Positions 7,784 through 14,862 of a DNA stretch of 34,391 nt are shown piece after piece. The notes below the pieces were generated by a model. It worked only from the letters and a program-made list of their open reading frames with translations. It ran no database searches and had not been told where the DNA came from. The position numbers were made by a program, and so were the translations under genes. Origin of the DNA: JADCCX01 sp031431475 (GTDB taxonomy: Bacteria; Pseudomonadota; Alphaproteobacteria; Rhizobiales; Beijerinckiaceae); NCBI GenBank assembly GCA_031431475.1, contig JANPDL010000026.1, positions 1 to 34,391 of the forward strand. The letters run 5' to 3'. Within the stretch, counting starts at the first letter, position 1; every line of letters begins with the position of its first letter.

Positions 7784-7999
7784 ATGACCAATGTCCTGCC
7801 ATTTCCCCGCACCAGACAGCGGAGTGGGGGAAACGAAGCGGCCAATGCGCCGTCCGCCGACAGTGCGGATATCCTGCTCTTCACCGGCGTGCGCTATGAG
7901 CGCCATGCCGAACTGGACCCGCCGAATGCGGGGCCTGACACTCTGGATCGGGACAACAACCAGAACGGACGCCGCCGGAAGGTCCGGCGCCGGGCGTGA
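7784..7999 (+). CDS. Small hypothetical protein, 71 aa
   Basis: This 71-aa, probably cytoplasmic protein has no signal peptide. It begins MTNVLPFPRTRQRSGG, has a disordered Ala/Ser/Asn-rich middle, a short hydrophobic core SADILLFTGVRYERHAE (about 27-43) and a strongly basic tail (GRRRKVRRRA). A GAGGAGGGA Shine-Dalgarno at 7770-7778 with good spacing argues that it is translated. It ends a few bases before the lipoprotein gene and probably shares its transcript. I do not recognise a family. The ILLFTGVRYER core flanked by low-complexity sequence suggests a small binding or regulatory peptide, but no function can be assigned. Confidence 0.6.
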   Translation: MTNVLPFPRTRQRSGGNEAANAPSADSADILLFTGVRYERHAELDPPNAGPDTLDRDNNQNGRRRKVRRRA

Positions 8000-8014
8000 T
8001 GACGCGTGATTTTC

Positions 8015-8893
8015 ATGCGTAACTTCAAGGTGATGCGTTCCCTTGCCGCGCGGCTCTTCGTGGGGCCGTGCCTTGTCCTGCTTTCCGCATGCTCGTCCTA
8101 TCACACCGGCGATTTCGGACGTCGCTCCGACAATGTCGTGACCGGCAAAATCCTGCCCAAGGCCGGGCTGTTCTCGGCATGGGTGCGTGGTGATGCGGTT
8201 TCGCTTTATCCTTTCACTGATGACGAGATCGAGCTGCGGGATCGCGCCTGGCGGTTTCTCATGCCCGCGCATGACAAGGCCAACATGCAGATGCGGCTGG
8301 CGGAACTCAGCTATACCCGTGTGCTGCCGCCGCTGCCGCATTCCGGTCGCAGCCATTATCACCTGCTGCTGATGACAGAGGATTATCGCTCTGTCGCCTC
8401 GCGCTACCAGAAGCTCGGACAGGATATCGAGGCGGACCGTCAACTCATGGTGCCGTTCTCGCAGACAGCCGCGCGGGTGTGTGCGGCTGACCGTGTGCGG
8501 GTGCAGAGCATGAATACCGTGAAGGAACTGAACCCGACGCAGCGCGAGCAAGCAGCCGCGCGCGTGGCCGAGAACCGTGGGCTTCTCGACTGGGTGCGTC
8601 GCGACATGCGCGAGAAGGCGGCGGCTTATCGCTATGCGCTGGAGCACATCACCATCGAAGCACCGATGCGCGAGGCCATCCGCGCCGAGCAGGCGCTGAT
8701 CGCCATGGAAAGCGCGCAGCAGACACTCGACTATTGGGAAGGGTGCGGCGAGAATCCATTGCCCGTGCCACCGCCGGGCCGTGGCGGCAGGCCCGCCGTG
8801 ATCAAGGATGCACCGGGTGAGCGCTATGTGCCAATCAGTCCTGCCGATGTGCAGGATAATCGCGGTGTGATCAGCACGAGACCGCCGAAGTAG
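8015..8893 (+). CDS. Hypothetical lipoprotein
   Basis: The product is about 292 aa with a signal peptide ending in a lipobox (VLLSAC, Cys26 from this start). It should be lipid-anchored in the envelope. The mature part is charged and helical with no recognised domain. It includes an Ala/Arg/Glu-rich region around residues 165-245 and ends in a proline- and glycine-rich linker and tail (PVPPPGRGGRP). Possible starts are GTG 8006, ATG 8015 and ATG 8033. The last gives a compact 20-residue lipoprotein signal but its AAGG is too close, so the start is unsettled. It follows the 71-aa gene by a few bases. Its stop abuts, without a gap, the stop of the convergent EamA transporter gene. Confidence 0.72.
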   Translation: MRNFKVMRSLAARLFVGPCLVLLSACSSYHTGDFGRRSDNVVTGKILPKAGLFSAWVRGDAVSLYPFTDDEIELRDRAWRFLMPAHDKANMQMRLAELSYTRVLPPLPHSGRSHYHLLLMTEDYRSVASRYQKLGQDIEADRQLMVPFSQTAARVCAADRVRVQSMNTVKELNPTQREQAAARVAENRGLLDWVRRDMREKAAAYRYALEHITIEAPMREAIRAEQALIAMESAQQTLDYWEGCGENPLPVPPPGRGGRPAVIKDAPGERYVPISPADVQDNRGVISTRPPK

Positions 8894-9739
8894 CTACTTC
8901 CGCATCGCCACCACGGCACCGCCCACGATCAGCACGCAGGCCAGCGCCAGCGTCCAGTGGCTTTCCGCAAAGCCGAACACCACGAGCAGGATTGTTGAGA
9001 GCACCGGCGCAGCGTAGCTCGCGGTGCCGAGCAGCCGGATATCGCCACGCTTCATGCCGAGATCCCACAGGAAGAACGCGGCACCCACGGGCCCGAGGCC
9101 GAGGCCGATAATGCAGAGCCATTGCGTGGTTGTCTGGTTCCAGACGGATGCTTCGAACATGAGGTGGCAGATGCCGGAGAGGATGGCCGTGGCGAGACAG
9201 AAGCCGGTGACGGCTTGCGTCGGCACGTCGGCTTGCGTGCGGGAGAGCACGGAATAGCTCGACCAGATGACAGCGCAGCCGAGCGCAGCAGCGTAGCCTT
9301 TCCAGTTTGCAGCATCGAAGCCAACACCACCTTTGCCGAGGCCCAGCGCAATGACGCCTGCTAGGCCAAGGAGTGCAGCAATAACGTGGCGTTTGCTGAG
9401 GCTTTCGCCCGGCAGCAGTGCTGTCATCAGCACGATAAGCAATGGCCAGAGATAGGCGATCAGGCCAGCTTCTGCTGGTGGGGCCATTTTGAGCGCGGTG
9501 TAGTAGAGCGCGTGATAGCAGAAGAGGCCATAGATGCCGATGGCCCATGCCTTCGCGGGCTGGCGTAGCACGGAAAGGCCCGTACCGGTCGCGGCCATCA
9601 CGCCAAAGCCCACGAGGCTCGCCAGTGCGAAGGTGATGGCGGAGAGCTGGAATGGCGGAATGGCTCCCGTACCCGCCGTGAACAGCGCGAGGACGGCCCA
9701 CAGGGCGATGGCGGCGAGGCCGGATAGGGTGGGGTTCAT
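8894..9739 (-). CDS. EamA/DMT-family transporter
   Basis: This 281-aa multispanning inner-membrane protein of the drug/metabolite transporter superfamily starts MNPTLSGLAAIALWAVLALFT. It has about ten hydrophobic segments in two EamA repeats, including APPAEAGLIAYLWPLLIVL in the first half and ALGCAVIWSSYSVLSR at the start of the second. The annotated start avoids a longer in-frame extension that would run through the family B repeat and is not protein-like. No good Shine-Dalgarno is visible. Substrates of this family include amino acids and other metabolites, and none can be deduced here. The gene is convergent with the lipoprotein gene, stop against stop. Confidence 0.83.
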   Translation of the reverse strand: MNPTLSGLAAIALWAVLALFTAGTGAIPPFQLSAITFALASLVGFGVMAATGTGLSVLRQPAKAWAIGIYGLFCYHALYYTALKMAPPAEAGLIAYLWPLLIVLMTALLPGESLSKRHVIAALLGLAGVIALGLGKGGVGFDAANWKGYAAALGCAVIWSSYSVLSRTQADVPTQAVTGFCLATAILSGICHLMFEASVWNQTTTQWLCIIGLGLGPVGAAFFLWDLGMKRGDIRLLGTASYAAPVLSTILLVVFGFAESHWTLALACVLIVGGAVVAMRK

Positions 9740-9770
9740 TTCAGGCAAACGCGATGGCTGCATCAACATT

Positions 9771-9886
9771 GTGCGTCCTTCGAGACGCCGCAAGAGCGGC
9801 TCCTCAGGATGAGGAACCTTGAGGGCTGCAATACTCGACAATCCTCATGCTGAGGATGCGCGTTTGCGCCGTCTCGAAGCACGCGC
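9771..9886. repeat. Nested intergenic palindromic element, family B copy 2
   Basis: Outer arms are CTTCGAGACG (9778-9787) and CGTCTCGAAG (9870-9879). The inner arms are TCCTCAGGATGAGGA and TCCTCATGCTGAGGA. It matches the copy at 7564-7681 in layout but is more diverged. Flanks GCTGCATCAAC and GTTGCATCAGC extend the symmetry outward. It lies between the EamA transporter gene and phaB. Confidence 0.7.
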
Positions 9887-9909
9887 TAAGCTGATGCAAC
9901 CATCACTCT

Positions 9910-10632
9910 TCACGCCATATACTGCCCACCGTTGGCCGAGAGCGTCGAGCCCGTGATGAAGCCCGCATCATCTGATGCGAGGAACACCACCGCGCGGGCG
10001 ATCTCGTCCGGGTTGCCCAGACGTCCCGCCGGGATACCAGCCGCGATCTTCGCCAGAGCTTCGGGCGGCATGGCTGCGACCATGTCGGTCATGATGTAGC
10101 CGGGGCAGACCGCATTGACCGTGATGCCCTTGTTGGCGCTCTCCTGCGCCAGTGCCTTCACAAAGCCGATGTCGCCCGCCTTGGACGCGGAATAGTTCAC
10201 CTGGCCCATCTGGCCTTTCTGGCCGTTGATGGACGAGATGACGATAATGCGGCCAAAGCTGCGGGCGCGCATGCCCTCGATCACCGGGCGGGTCATGTTG
10301 AAAAGTGAATCAAGGTTGGTGCCGATGACGGCGCGCCATTGGTCCTTGGTCATCTTGTGGAAGAAGCCATCCTTGGTGATGCCCGCGTTGTTGACGAGAA
10401 CATCGATGGGGCCGATCTCAGCCTCCACCTTCGCCACGCCAGCAGCGCAGGAGTCGAAATCCGAAACATCCCATTTGAAGACCGCGATGCCGGTTTCCGC
10501 CTTGAATTTTGCGGCGGCGTCATCATTGCCGGCGTAGCTTGCGGCAACGGTGTAGCCTGCGGCCTTGAGGGCTTTCGAGATCGATGCGCCGATGCCCCGG
10601 GTTCCGCCGGTGACGAGTGCTGTGCGTGCCAT
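9910..10632 (-). CDS. phaB: Acetoacetyl-CoA reductase (NADPH-dependent, PHB synthesis)
   Basis: This 240-aa short-chain dehydrogenase reduces acetoacetyl-CoA to (R)-3-hydroxybutyryl-CoA, the second step of polyhydroxybutyrate synthesis. Visible features are the nucleotide-binding TGGTRGIG (8-15), NNAG (81-84), and the catalytic triad Ser134/Tyr147/Lys151 within ISSINGQKGQMGQVNYSASK. The INGQKGQ.GQ.NYS block is diagnostic for PhaB, as opposed to FabG. The C-terminal GSTLSANGGQYMA also fits PhaB. Its length is standard. It lies downstream of phaA in the same direction, with a palindromic repeat in the 170-bp gap. Confidence 0.94.
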   Translation of the reverse strand: MARTALVTGGTRGIGASISKALKAAGYTVAASYAGNDDAAAKFKAETGIAVFKWDVSDFDSCAAGVAKVEAEIGPIDVLVNNAGITKDGFFHKMTKDQWRAVIGTNLDSLFNMTRPVIEGMRARSFGRIIVISSINGQKGQMGQVNYSASKAGDIGFVKALAQESANKGITVNAVCPGYIMTDMVAAMPPEALAKIAAGIPAGRLGNPDEIARAVVFLASDDAGFITGSTLSANGGQYMA

Positions 10633-10671
10633 GATGTGTATTCCTCCCAGAATTTATATTTTTTGTTTATT

Positions 10672-10790
10672 CCTTCTCCCTTGGGAGAAGGTGGTCGGCG
10701 GATGCCGACCGGATGAGGGTGAACCACCTGATACCGGGATTTGCCCTCATCAGTCCGCCAAGGGGCGGACAGCTTCTCCCGAGGGAGAAG
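10672..10790. repeat. Intergenic palindromic mosaic element, family A copy 2 (RIME-like)
   Basis: The hairpin CCTTCTCCC/TT/GGGAGAAGG lies at 10672-10692. Internal inverted repeats follow (GTCGGC.GATGCCGAC and GTCCGCC..GGGGCGGAC), and a terminal hairpin CTTCTCCC/GA/GGGAGAAG lies at 10773-10790. It shares the outer hairpins and the GGATGAGGG/CCCTCATC pair with the copy at 4022-4194. It sits inside the phaA-phaB transcription unit and could modulate the relative mRNA level of the two genes. Confidence 0.7.
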
Positions 10791-10802
10791 CGAAGCAAGG
10801 TT

Positions 10803-11981
10803 CTACCGCTCCACCGTCAGCGCCACACCCATGCCGCCACCGATGCACAATGTCGCGAGGCCCTTCTTGCTCCCGCGCTTCTGCATCTCGTGCAGCAACG
10901 TCACCAGCACCCGCGCGCCCGATGCACCGATGGGGTGCCCAATGGCGATGGCGCCGCCGTTGACGTTGACGATGGCCGGGTCCCAGCCCATGTCCTTGTT
11001 GACGGCGAGCGCCTGTGCCGCGAAGGCCTCGTTGGCTTCCACCAGATCCAGATCCTTGACCTTCCAGCCCGCCTTTTCCAGCGCCTTGCGCGAGGCCGGG
11101 ATGGGGCCGGAGCCCATGATCTCTGGAGGCACCCCTGCCGTGGCCCATGAGGCAATGCGGGCCAGCGGCGTCAGGCCACGTTTGGCGGCTTCCGCAGCCG
11201 TCATCAACACGAGTGCTGCCGCGCCGTCGTTGAGGCCGGACGCGTTCGCTGCCGTCACCGAAACGCCGCCGGGGAAGGCAGGCTTCAGCTTCTGCATGGC
11301 TTCCATGGTCGCGCCGTCGCGGATGTATTCATCGGTGTCGACGATGATATCGCCCTTGCGGGTGGAGATTGTGTAGGGCGTGATCTCATCTTTGAAGCGC
11401 CCGGACTTCCTGGCGGCTTCCGCCTTGTTCTGCGAGGCCACGGCGAATTCGTCCTGCTGTTCGCGGGTGATTTGCCACTTAGCCGCGACGTTCTCTGCCG
11501 TGTTGCCCATGTGGTAGCCATGGAACGCATCCCACAGACCATCGCGGATCATGGTGTCGATGAACTTCACGTCGCCCATCTTGGTGCCCGCCCGCATGTG
11601 GGCGGAATGGGGCGAGAGCGACATGGATTCCTGTCCGCCGGCGACGATGATCGAAGCGTCACCATTGGCAATGGCCTGCATGCCCATGGCAACCGTGCGC
11701 AAGCCGGAGCCGCAGACCTGGTTGACGACGAGAGCCGTGGCGCTGTCGGGAATGCCTGCCGCCATTGCCGCCTGACGCGCCGTGTTCTGTCCGGCACCTG
11801 CCGTCAGCACGTGGCCAAAAATCACCTCGTCGACGTCGCCGCCGGATACGTTGGCGCGGGCCAGGGCTGCCGCAATGGCTGCCGCACCAAGCTTGTGTGC
11901 GGATTGATCAGCGAACGCTCCGTTGAAGGAGCCCACTGCCGTACGGGCTGCGCCCACGATGACGATGTCATTGCCTGCCAT
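10803..11981 (-). CDS. phaA: Acetyl-CoA acetyltransferase (beta-ketothiolase)
   Basis: This 392-aa biosynthetic thiolase condenses two acetyl-CoA molecules to acetoacetyl-CoA, the first PHB step. The catalytic residues are in place: acylated Cys90 (VVNQVCGSGLR), His349 (AIGHPIGASG) and Cys379 (LCIGGGMG), matching the Cys/His/Cys set of the Zoogloea enzyme within one residue. EANEAFAAQAL is also present. The start at 11981 is chosen because a perfect AAGGAGAG lies in the preceding 18 bases. An in-frame ATG at 11999 would place that Shine-Dalgarno inside the gene. It is divergent from phaR, with repeated TGC-rich motifs in the shared promoter region, and is followed by phaB. Confidence 0.95.
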   Translation of the reverse strand: MAGNDIVIVGAARTAVGSFNGAFADQSAHKLGAAAIAAALARANVSGGDVDEVIFGHVLTAGAGQNTARQAAMAAGIPDSATALVVNQVCGSGLRTVAMGMQAIANGDASIIVAGGQESMSLSPHSAHMRAGTKMGDVKFIDTMIRDGLWDAFHGYHMGNTAENVAAKWQITREQQDEFAVASQNKAEAARKSGRFKDEITPYTISTRKGDIIVDTDEYIRDGATMEAMQKLKPAFPGGVSVTAANASGLNDGAAALVLMTAAEAAKRGLTPLARIASWATAGVPPEIMGSGPIPASRKALEKAGWKVKDLDLVEANEAFAAQALAVNKDMGWDPAIVNVNGGAIAIGHPIGASGARVLVTLLHEMQKRGSKKGLATLCIGGGMGVALTVER

Positions 11982-12083
11982 TGGGTGTCTCTCCTTCATG
12001 TGCCTTGATTAGGCTCATTCTTTGGTGACTACTCAAGACGTAGAGGTGCGATACGTCAAGCAGATTGCGATCTATCGAATTGA

Positions 12084-12115
12084 TGCAGCGCAAGGCACTT
12101 GTCTTTGCAGCGCAA
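12084..12115. promoter_or_regulatory. Paired PhaR-like binding boxes
   Basis: The 10-mer TGCAGCGCAA occurs twice, at 12084-12093 and 12106-12115, exactly 22 bp apart (two helical turns). The second reads TTGCAGCGCAA, an inverted repeat TTGC-N3-GCAA. Published alphaproteobacterial PhaR sites are TGC/GCA-type inverted repeats. Position between divergent phaA and phaR suggests the autoregulatory PhaR operator, but the match is by eye. Confidence 0.5.
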
Positions 12116-12171
12116 CACGGCTCTTATGAATGACAGCGCACCGCCAGAGTGTGACTTTCAGGAATATGACG

Positions 12172-12729
12172 ATGACGAAGTCTGCCGAACCCACTGTCAT
12201 CAAGAAATACGCCAATCGGCGTCTCTATCACACTGGCACCAGCACCTATGTGACGCTTGAAGACCTCGCCGTTATGGTCAAGAAGGGCGAAAACTTTACC
12301 GTTTCCGACGCCAAGACCGGCGAAGACATTACCCGCTCCGTGCTGACCCAGATCATCTTCGAGCTGGAAGGCAAGGAAGGGCAGCAGACCATGCTGCCGG
12401 TGAATTTTCTGCGCCAGCTCATCGGCTTCTATGGCCACCAGATGGAAGGCCTTGTGCCGAGCTACCTCGAGCATTCCATGCAGCATTTCACGGGCGAGCA
12501 GCAGAAGTTCCGCGAACAGATGTCGAAGGCCATGACCGGCAATGTTATCGGAGCGATGCAGGATCAGGCCAAGGCGAACATGGATCTGTTCCAGAACGCC
12601 TTCCGCCTTTTCAATCCGCTGCTACCCAAGACGCCCGAAGCGGAGCCAAAGCCCGAGGGCAGTGACGTGGATGCGATGAAGCGCGATCTTGAAGCGATGC
12701 GGACGCGATTGGACAAGCTGGGGAAGTGA
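12172..12729 (+). CDS. phaR: Polyhydroxyalkanoate synthesis repressor
   Basis: This cytoplasmic regulator of about 185 aa represses pha and phasin genes and is released by binding PHB. The N-terminal PHA-accumulation DNA-binding domain is unmistakable: VIKKYANRRLYHTGTSTYVTLEDL, then ITRSVLTQIIFELEG. The C-terminal half contains the PHB-associated domain region (MLPVNFLRQLIGFYG and SYLEHSMQHF). ATG 12172 is preferred because AGGA at 12160-12163 lies at good spacing. ATGs at 12166 and 12130 are in frame but less well placed. It is divergent from phaA and convergent with the TSUP gene. A Pro/Glu-rich linker and a charged, coiled-coil-like tail (VDAMKRDLEAMRTRLDKLGK) end the protein. Confidence 0.93.
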   Translation: MTKSAEPTVIKKYANRRLYHTGTSTYVTLEDLAVMVKKGENFTVSDAKTGEDITRSVLTQIIFELEGKEGQQTMLPVNFLRQLIGFYGHQMEGLVPSYLEHSMQHFTGEQQKFREQMSKAMTGNVIGAMQDQAKANMDLFQNAFRLFNPLLPKTPEAEPKPEGSDVDAMKRDLEAMRTRLDKLGK

Positions 12730-12740
12730 GCATTCCCCTT

Positions 12741-12759
12741 TCTTCCCCTCGTGGGAAGA
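12741..12759. terminator. Hairpin between phaR and the TSUP permease gene
   Basis: TCTTCCC-CTCGT-GGGAAGA forms a 7-bp stem between the convergent stops of phaR and the TSUP gene. It resembles the small hairpins of the family A repeats. A long T-run is absent on either side, so intrinsic termination is plausible but not assured. Confidence 0.45.
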
Positions 12760-12768
12760 GAAAGCATA

Positions 12769-13509
12769 TTATCCCCGCACCATCAGAAACCCGCCCAGTG
12801 CAAGCAGCCCTGCGAAGAACAGCTTGCGGAACAGGTCTGCCGAGATGCGGCCGCGCATCCACTGGCCCGCGAACATTGCACCCATGGCGGGTACAAGCGC
12901 TGCCGCTGACGATAGCGCAACGCCTGACCCAAGTCCGCCGCGCATCAGCAAAACGAGGCCGAGGCTGGTGCTTGCGACGAGAAACGACAGGCCGAGCGCC
13001 TGCACCAGTTCATCTTTTTCCAGTCCGATGGCTTGTAGATACGGACCGGACGGGATGACGAATACGCCGGTGGCGATGGTCATGGCGCCCGTGGCGAGGC
13101 CGCAGAGCGTGCCGACCCAGGTTTCATGCGCGGATTTCAGGCTGAAGCGGATGCGGGACAGGCCGAGCAGGGCGTAGATCACAAGGGTGAGGCCAAGCAG
13201 CCGCGTGGCCCAGCGCAGATCCTTGCCGCCTGTGGTGTATTCCCAGAACAATGCGCCAACCGCGGTCGTGATCAGGAACAGGCCCAACCGCTTCAGGAGT
13301 GGCACGAGCGCCGGACCATTCACGCTTTGCAGCACATTGGTGATAATGTTGGGAACCAGCAACAGTGCTGCCGCCTGCGAAGGGGCCATCACGAGGCCGA
13401 GCAGTCCCATCGAAATCGAGGGCAGGCCAAAGCCGATCACACCCTTGATAAAGCCTGCGAGCAGCAGGACCGCAGTGATGAAGACGATTGTGGTGGTATC
13501 GAATGGCAT
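12769..13509 (-). CDS. TSUP (TauE/SafE) family membrane permease
   Basis: This 246-aa inner-membrane protein of the sulfite exporter TauE/SafE family has the signature start (about residues 7-32: IVFITAVLLLAGFIKG then VIGFGLPSISM), a second repeat and roughly eight hydrophobic segments. The family moves sulfur-containing or small organic anions across the membrane. The ATG at 13509 has GGGGGA just upstream. The 22 extra in-frame residues before it overlap the divergent promoter palindrome and are unlikely to be translated. It is divergent from an ArsR-type regulator, which probably controls it. The substrate cannot be read from the sequence. Confidence 0.82.
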   Translation of the reverse strand: MPFDTTTIVFITAVLLLAGFIKGVIGFGLPSISMGLLGLVMAPSQAAALLLVPNIITNVLQSVNGPALVPLLKRLGLFLITTAVGALFWEYTTGGKDLRWATRLLGLTLVIYALLGLSRIRFSLKSAHETWVGTLCGLATGAMTIATGVFVIPSGPYLQAIGLEKDELVQALGLSFLVASTSLGLVLLMRGGLGSGVALSSAAALVPAMGAMFAGQWMRGRISADLFRKLFFAGLLALGGFLMVRG

Positions 13510-13557
13510 GGTTTCCCCCGGGCAAGCAGGCTTTCCTGATAGCGACTCGCACGGCCT

Positions 13558-13585
13558 CCATGCTTCGGTCTTCACCGAAGCATGG
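13558..13585. promoter_or_regulatory. Perfect inverted repeat in divergent TSUP/ArsR promoter
   Basis: CCATGCTTCGGT and ACCGAAGCATGG form a perfect 12-bp inverted repeat around CTTC. It lies between the TSUP start (13509) and the regulator start (13613). It could be the ArsR-type operator controlling both genes. Because the loop is only 4 nt it could equally act as an RNA hairpin in either 5' leader. Confidence 0.6.
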
Positions 13586-13612
13586 GCGTTTCGTTTCTGC
13601 TAGTCTTGGCGC

Positions 13613-14311
13613 ATGAGCCACGGACCTCCCATTGCCACTATCGCCAATCTCATCGGTGATCCTGCGCGCGCCAATATGCTGACCGCGCTGATGTCGGGCA
13701 AGGCATTGACAGCATCGGAACTGGCGCGTGAGGCGGGTGTTACCGCGCAGACCGCGAGCGGCCATCTGGCGAAATTGCAGGACGGAGGGTTGGTCCTTTG
13801 CACGCAGCAGGGGCGGCATCGCTATTTCCAGCTGTCCGCACCCGAAATCGCCGATCTGCTCGAAAGCCTGATGGGGATTGCCGTGACGCGCGGTCTGGCG
13901 AAAACGCGCACCGGTCCGCGGGACGGGGCATTGCGTCGGGCGCGCGTCTGTTACGATCATCTCGCGGGCGAGGAAGGGATCAGGCTGGTGGACGGTCTCG
14001 TCGGCTCCGGTTGGCTTTCCGCGAAGGACGGCGGCTTTGCCGTGACCGTGCCGGGGCGGCGCTATCTCTGCGATTTCGGTCTTGATATGGACGCTTTGGA
14101 GAAACAGAAGCGGCCTGTGTGCCGGGCCTGTCTGGACTGGAGTGAGCGGCGTCCACATCTGGGCGGCGGATTGGGGGCTGCTTTGCTCCGGCAGTTTCAG
14201 GAACAAGGCTGGATGCGCAGGCTCGAGGGCTCTCGCGTCGTGCAGGTGACGCCGAAGGGTCAACTTGGCTTGCGGCGAATGCTGGGAGCGGGCGCGGCGG
14301 AAGTCGCCTAA
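13613..14311 (+). CDS. ArsR-family winged-helix regulator with extended Cys-containing C-terminal domain
   Basis: This 232-aa protein has an ArsR-type winged helix in residues 1-80: IANLIGDPARANMLTALMSG, ALTASELAREAGVTAQTASG as the recognition region, then HLAKLQDGGLVLCTQQGRHR as the wing. The second half (about 95-225) is a longer domain of the type seen in a subset of these regulators, with RARVCYDHLAGE, then CRACLDWSERRPHLGGGLGA and a closing winged-helix-like VVQVTPKGQLGLRRML. Cys residues at about 108, 170 and 173 with the nearby His could bind a metal or sense redox, which is inference. It diverges from the TSUP permease, so control of that gene is likely. Its stop overlaps that of the convergent DUF2794 gene by 4 bp. 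Confidence 0.8.
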   Translation: MSHGPPIATIANLIGDPARANMLTALMSGKALTASELAREAGVTAQTASGHLAKLQDGGLVLCTQQGRHRYFQLSAPEIADLLESLMGIAVTRGLAKTRTGPRDGALRRARVCYDHLAGEEGIRLVDGLVGSGWLSAKDGGFAVTVPGRRYLCDFGLDMDALEKQKRPVCRACLDWSERRPHLGGGLGAALLRQFQEQGWMRRLEGSRVVQVTPKGQLGLRRMLGAGAAEVA

Positions 14312-14685
14312 ACCGCCACCACCTTCACCGGCTTGTCGATAGCACGCAGAACCTGTGCCAGTTCCTGGCCGCGTTTCATGATGAGGCCGCCGGGCGCATG
14401 AACCGAATACATGCCCTGCTTCTGGCGCAGCTCCGGATCCTTGACGATGCGGTAGAGCGGCATTTCGGAGGTGCGGCGGAAGATCGAGAATACCGCCTTG
14501 TCCCTCAAGAAATCCATGGCGTAATCCCGCCACTCGCCTGCTGCTACCATGCGCCCGTAAAGCCCCATGATGGTCTGCAGTTCATGACGATCAAAGGCCA
14601 CAATTGGCGGTGTCTTCTGTGTGGGGAAGGGGGCCACCGTTGCCCATCCCGCTGTGGAACTGTCTTCGGATATTTTCTCGCTCAA
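14308..14685 (-). CDS. DUF2794 family protein
   Basis: This 125-aa cytoplasmic protein matches the alphaproteobacterial DUF2794 family. The pattern is FDRHELQTIMGLYGRMVAAG, EWRDYAMDFLRDKAVFSIFR, then MPLYRIVKDPELRQKQGMYS and GGLIMKRGQELAQVLRAI. The N-terminal 25 residues are polar and likely flexible. The family has no established function. It is widely conserved in Rhizobiales, usually as a single-gene unit. The gene lies between the ArsR-type regulator (convergent, 4-bp overlap of ends) and the L,D-transpeptidase (divergent). Confidence 0.82.
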   Translation of the reverse strand: MSEKISEDSSTAGWATVAPFPTQKTPPIVAFDRHELQTIMGLYGRMVAAGEWRDYAMDFLRDKAVFSIFRRTSEMPLYRIVKDPELRQKQGMYSVHAPGGLIMKRGQELAQVLRAIDKPVKVVAV

Positions 14686-14862
14686 GGCGACCCTCCCTGA
14701 TTTGCACGTATGATGCCGTGGTCTTTCGCGGGGGGCAAGGGGATAGCGAAAACGCCCTCCCCGGTAAGGTTAACTCTTCCTTCGCACAATTGGTCTAAAC
14801 CTGTTCGTTGGCGCAGCTTGTTTGCCCGCCGCATGTGTTGCGTAACAGTAGGAGTGGGCAGT

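Noticed and set aside
7564..9886. Family B repeats as insertion-sequence ends or a CRISPR array
   Set aside because: No transposase frame or target duplication was found. There are only two copies, internally palindromic and without regular spacers.
10632..10803. phaA-phaB gap as the site of a small protein gene
   Set aside because: Short open frames here only trace the palindromic repeat on both strands and lack ribosome sites.
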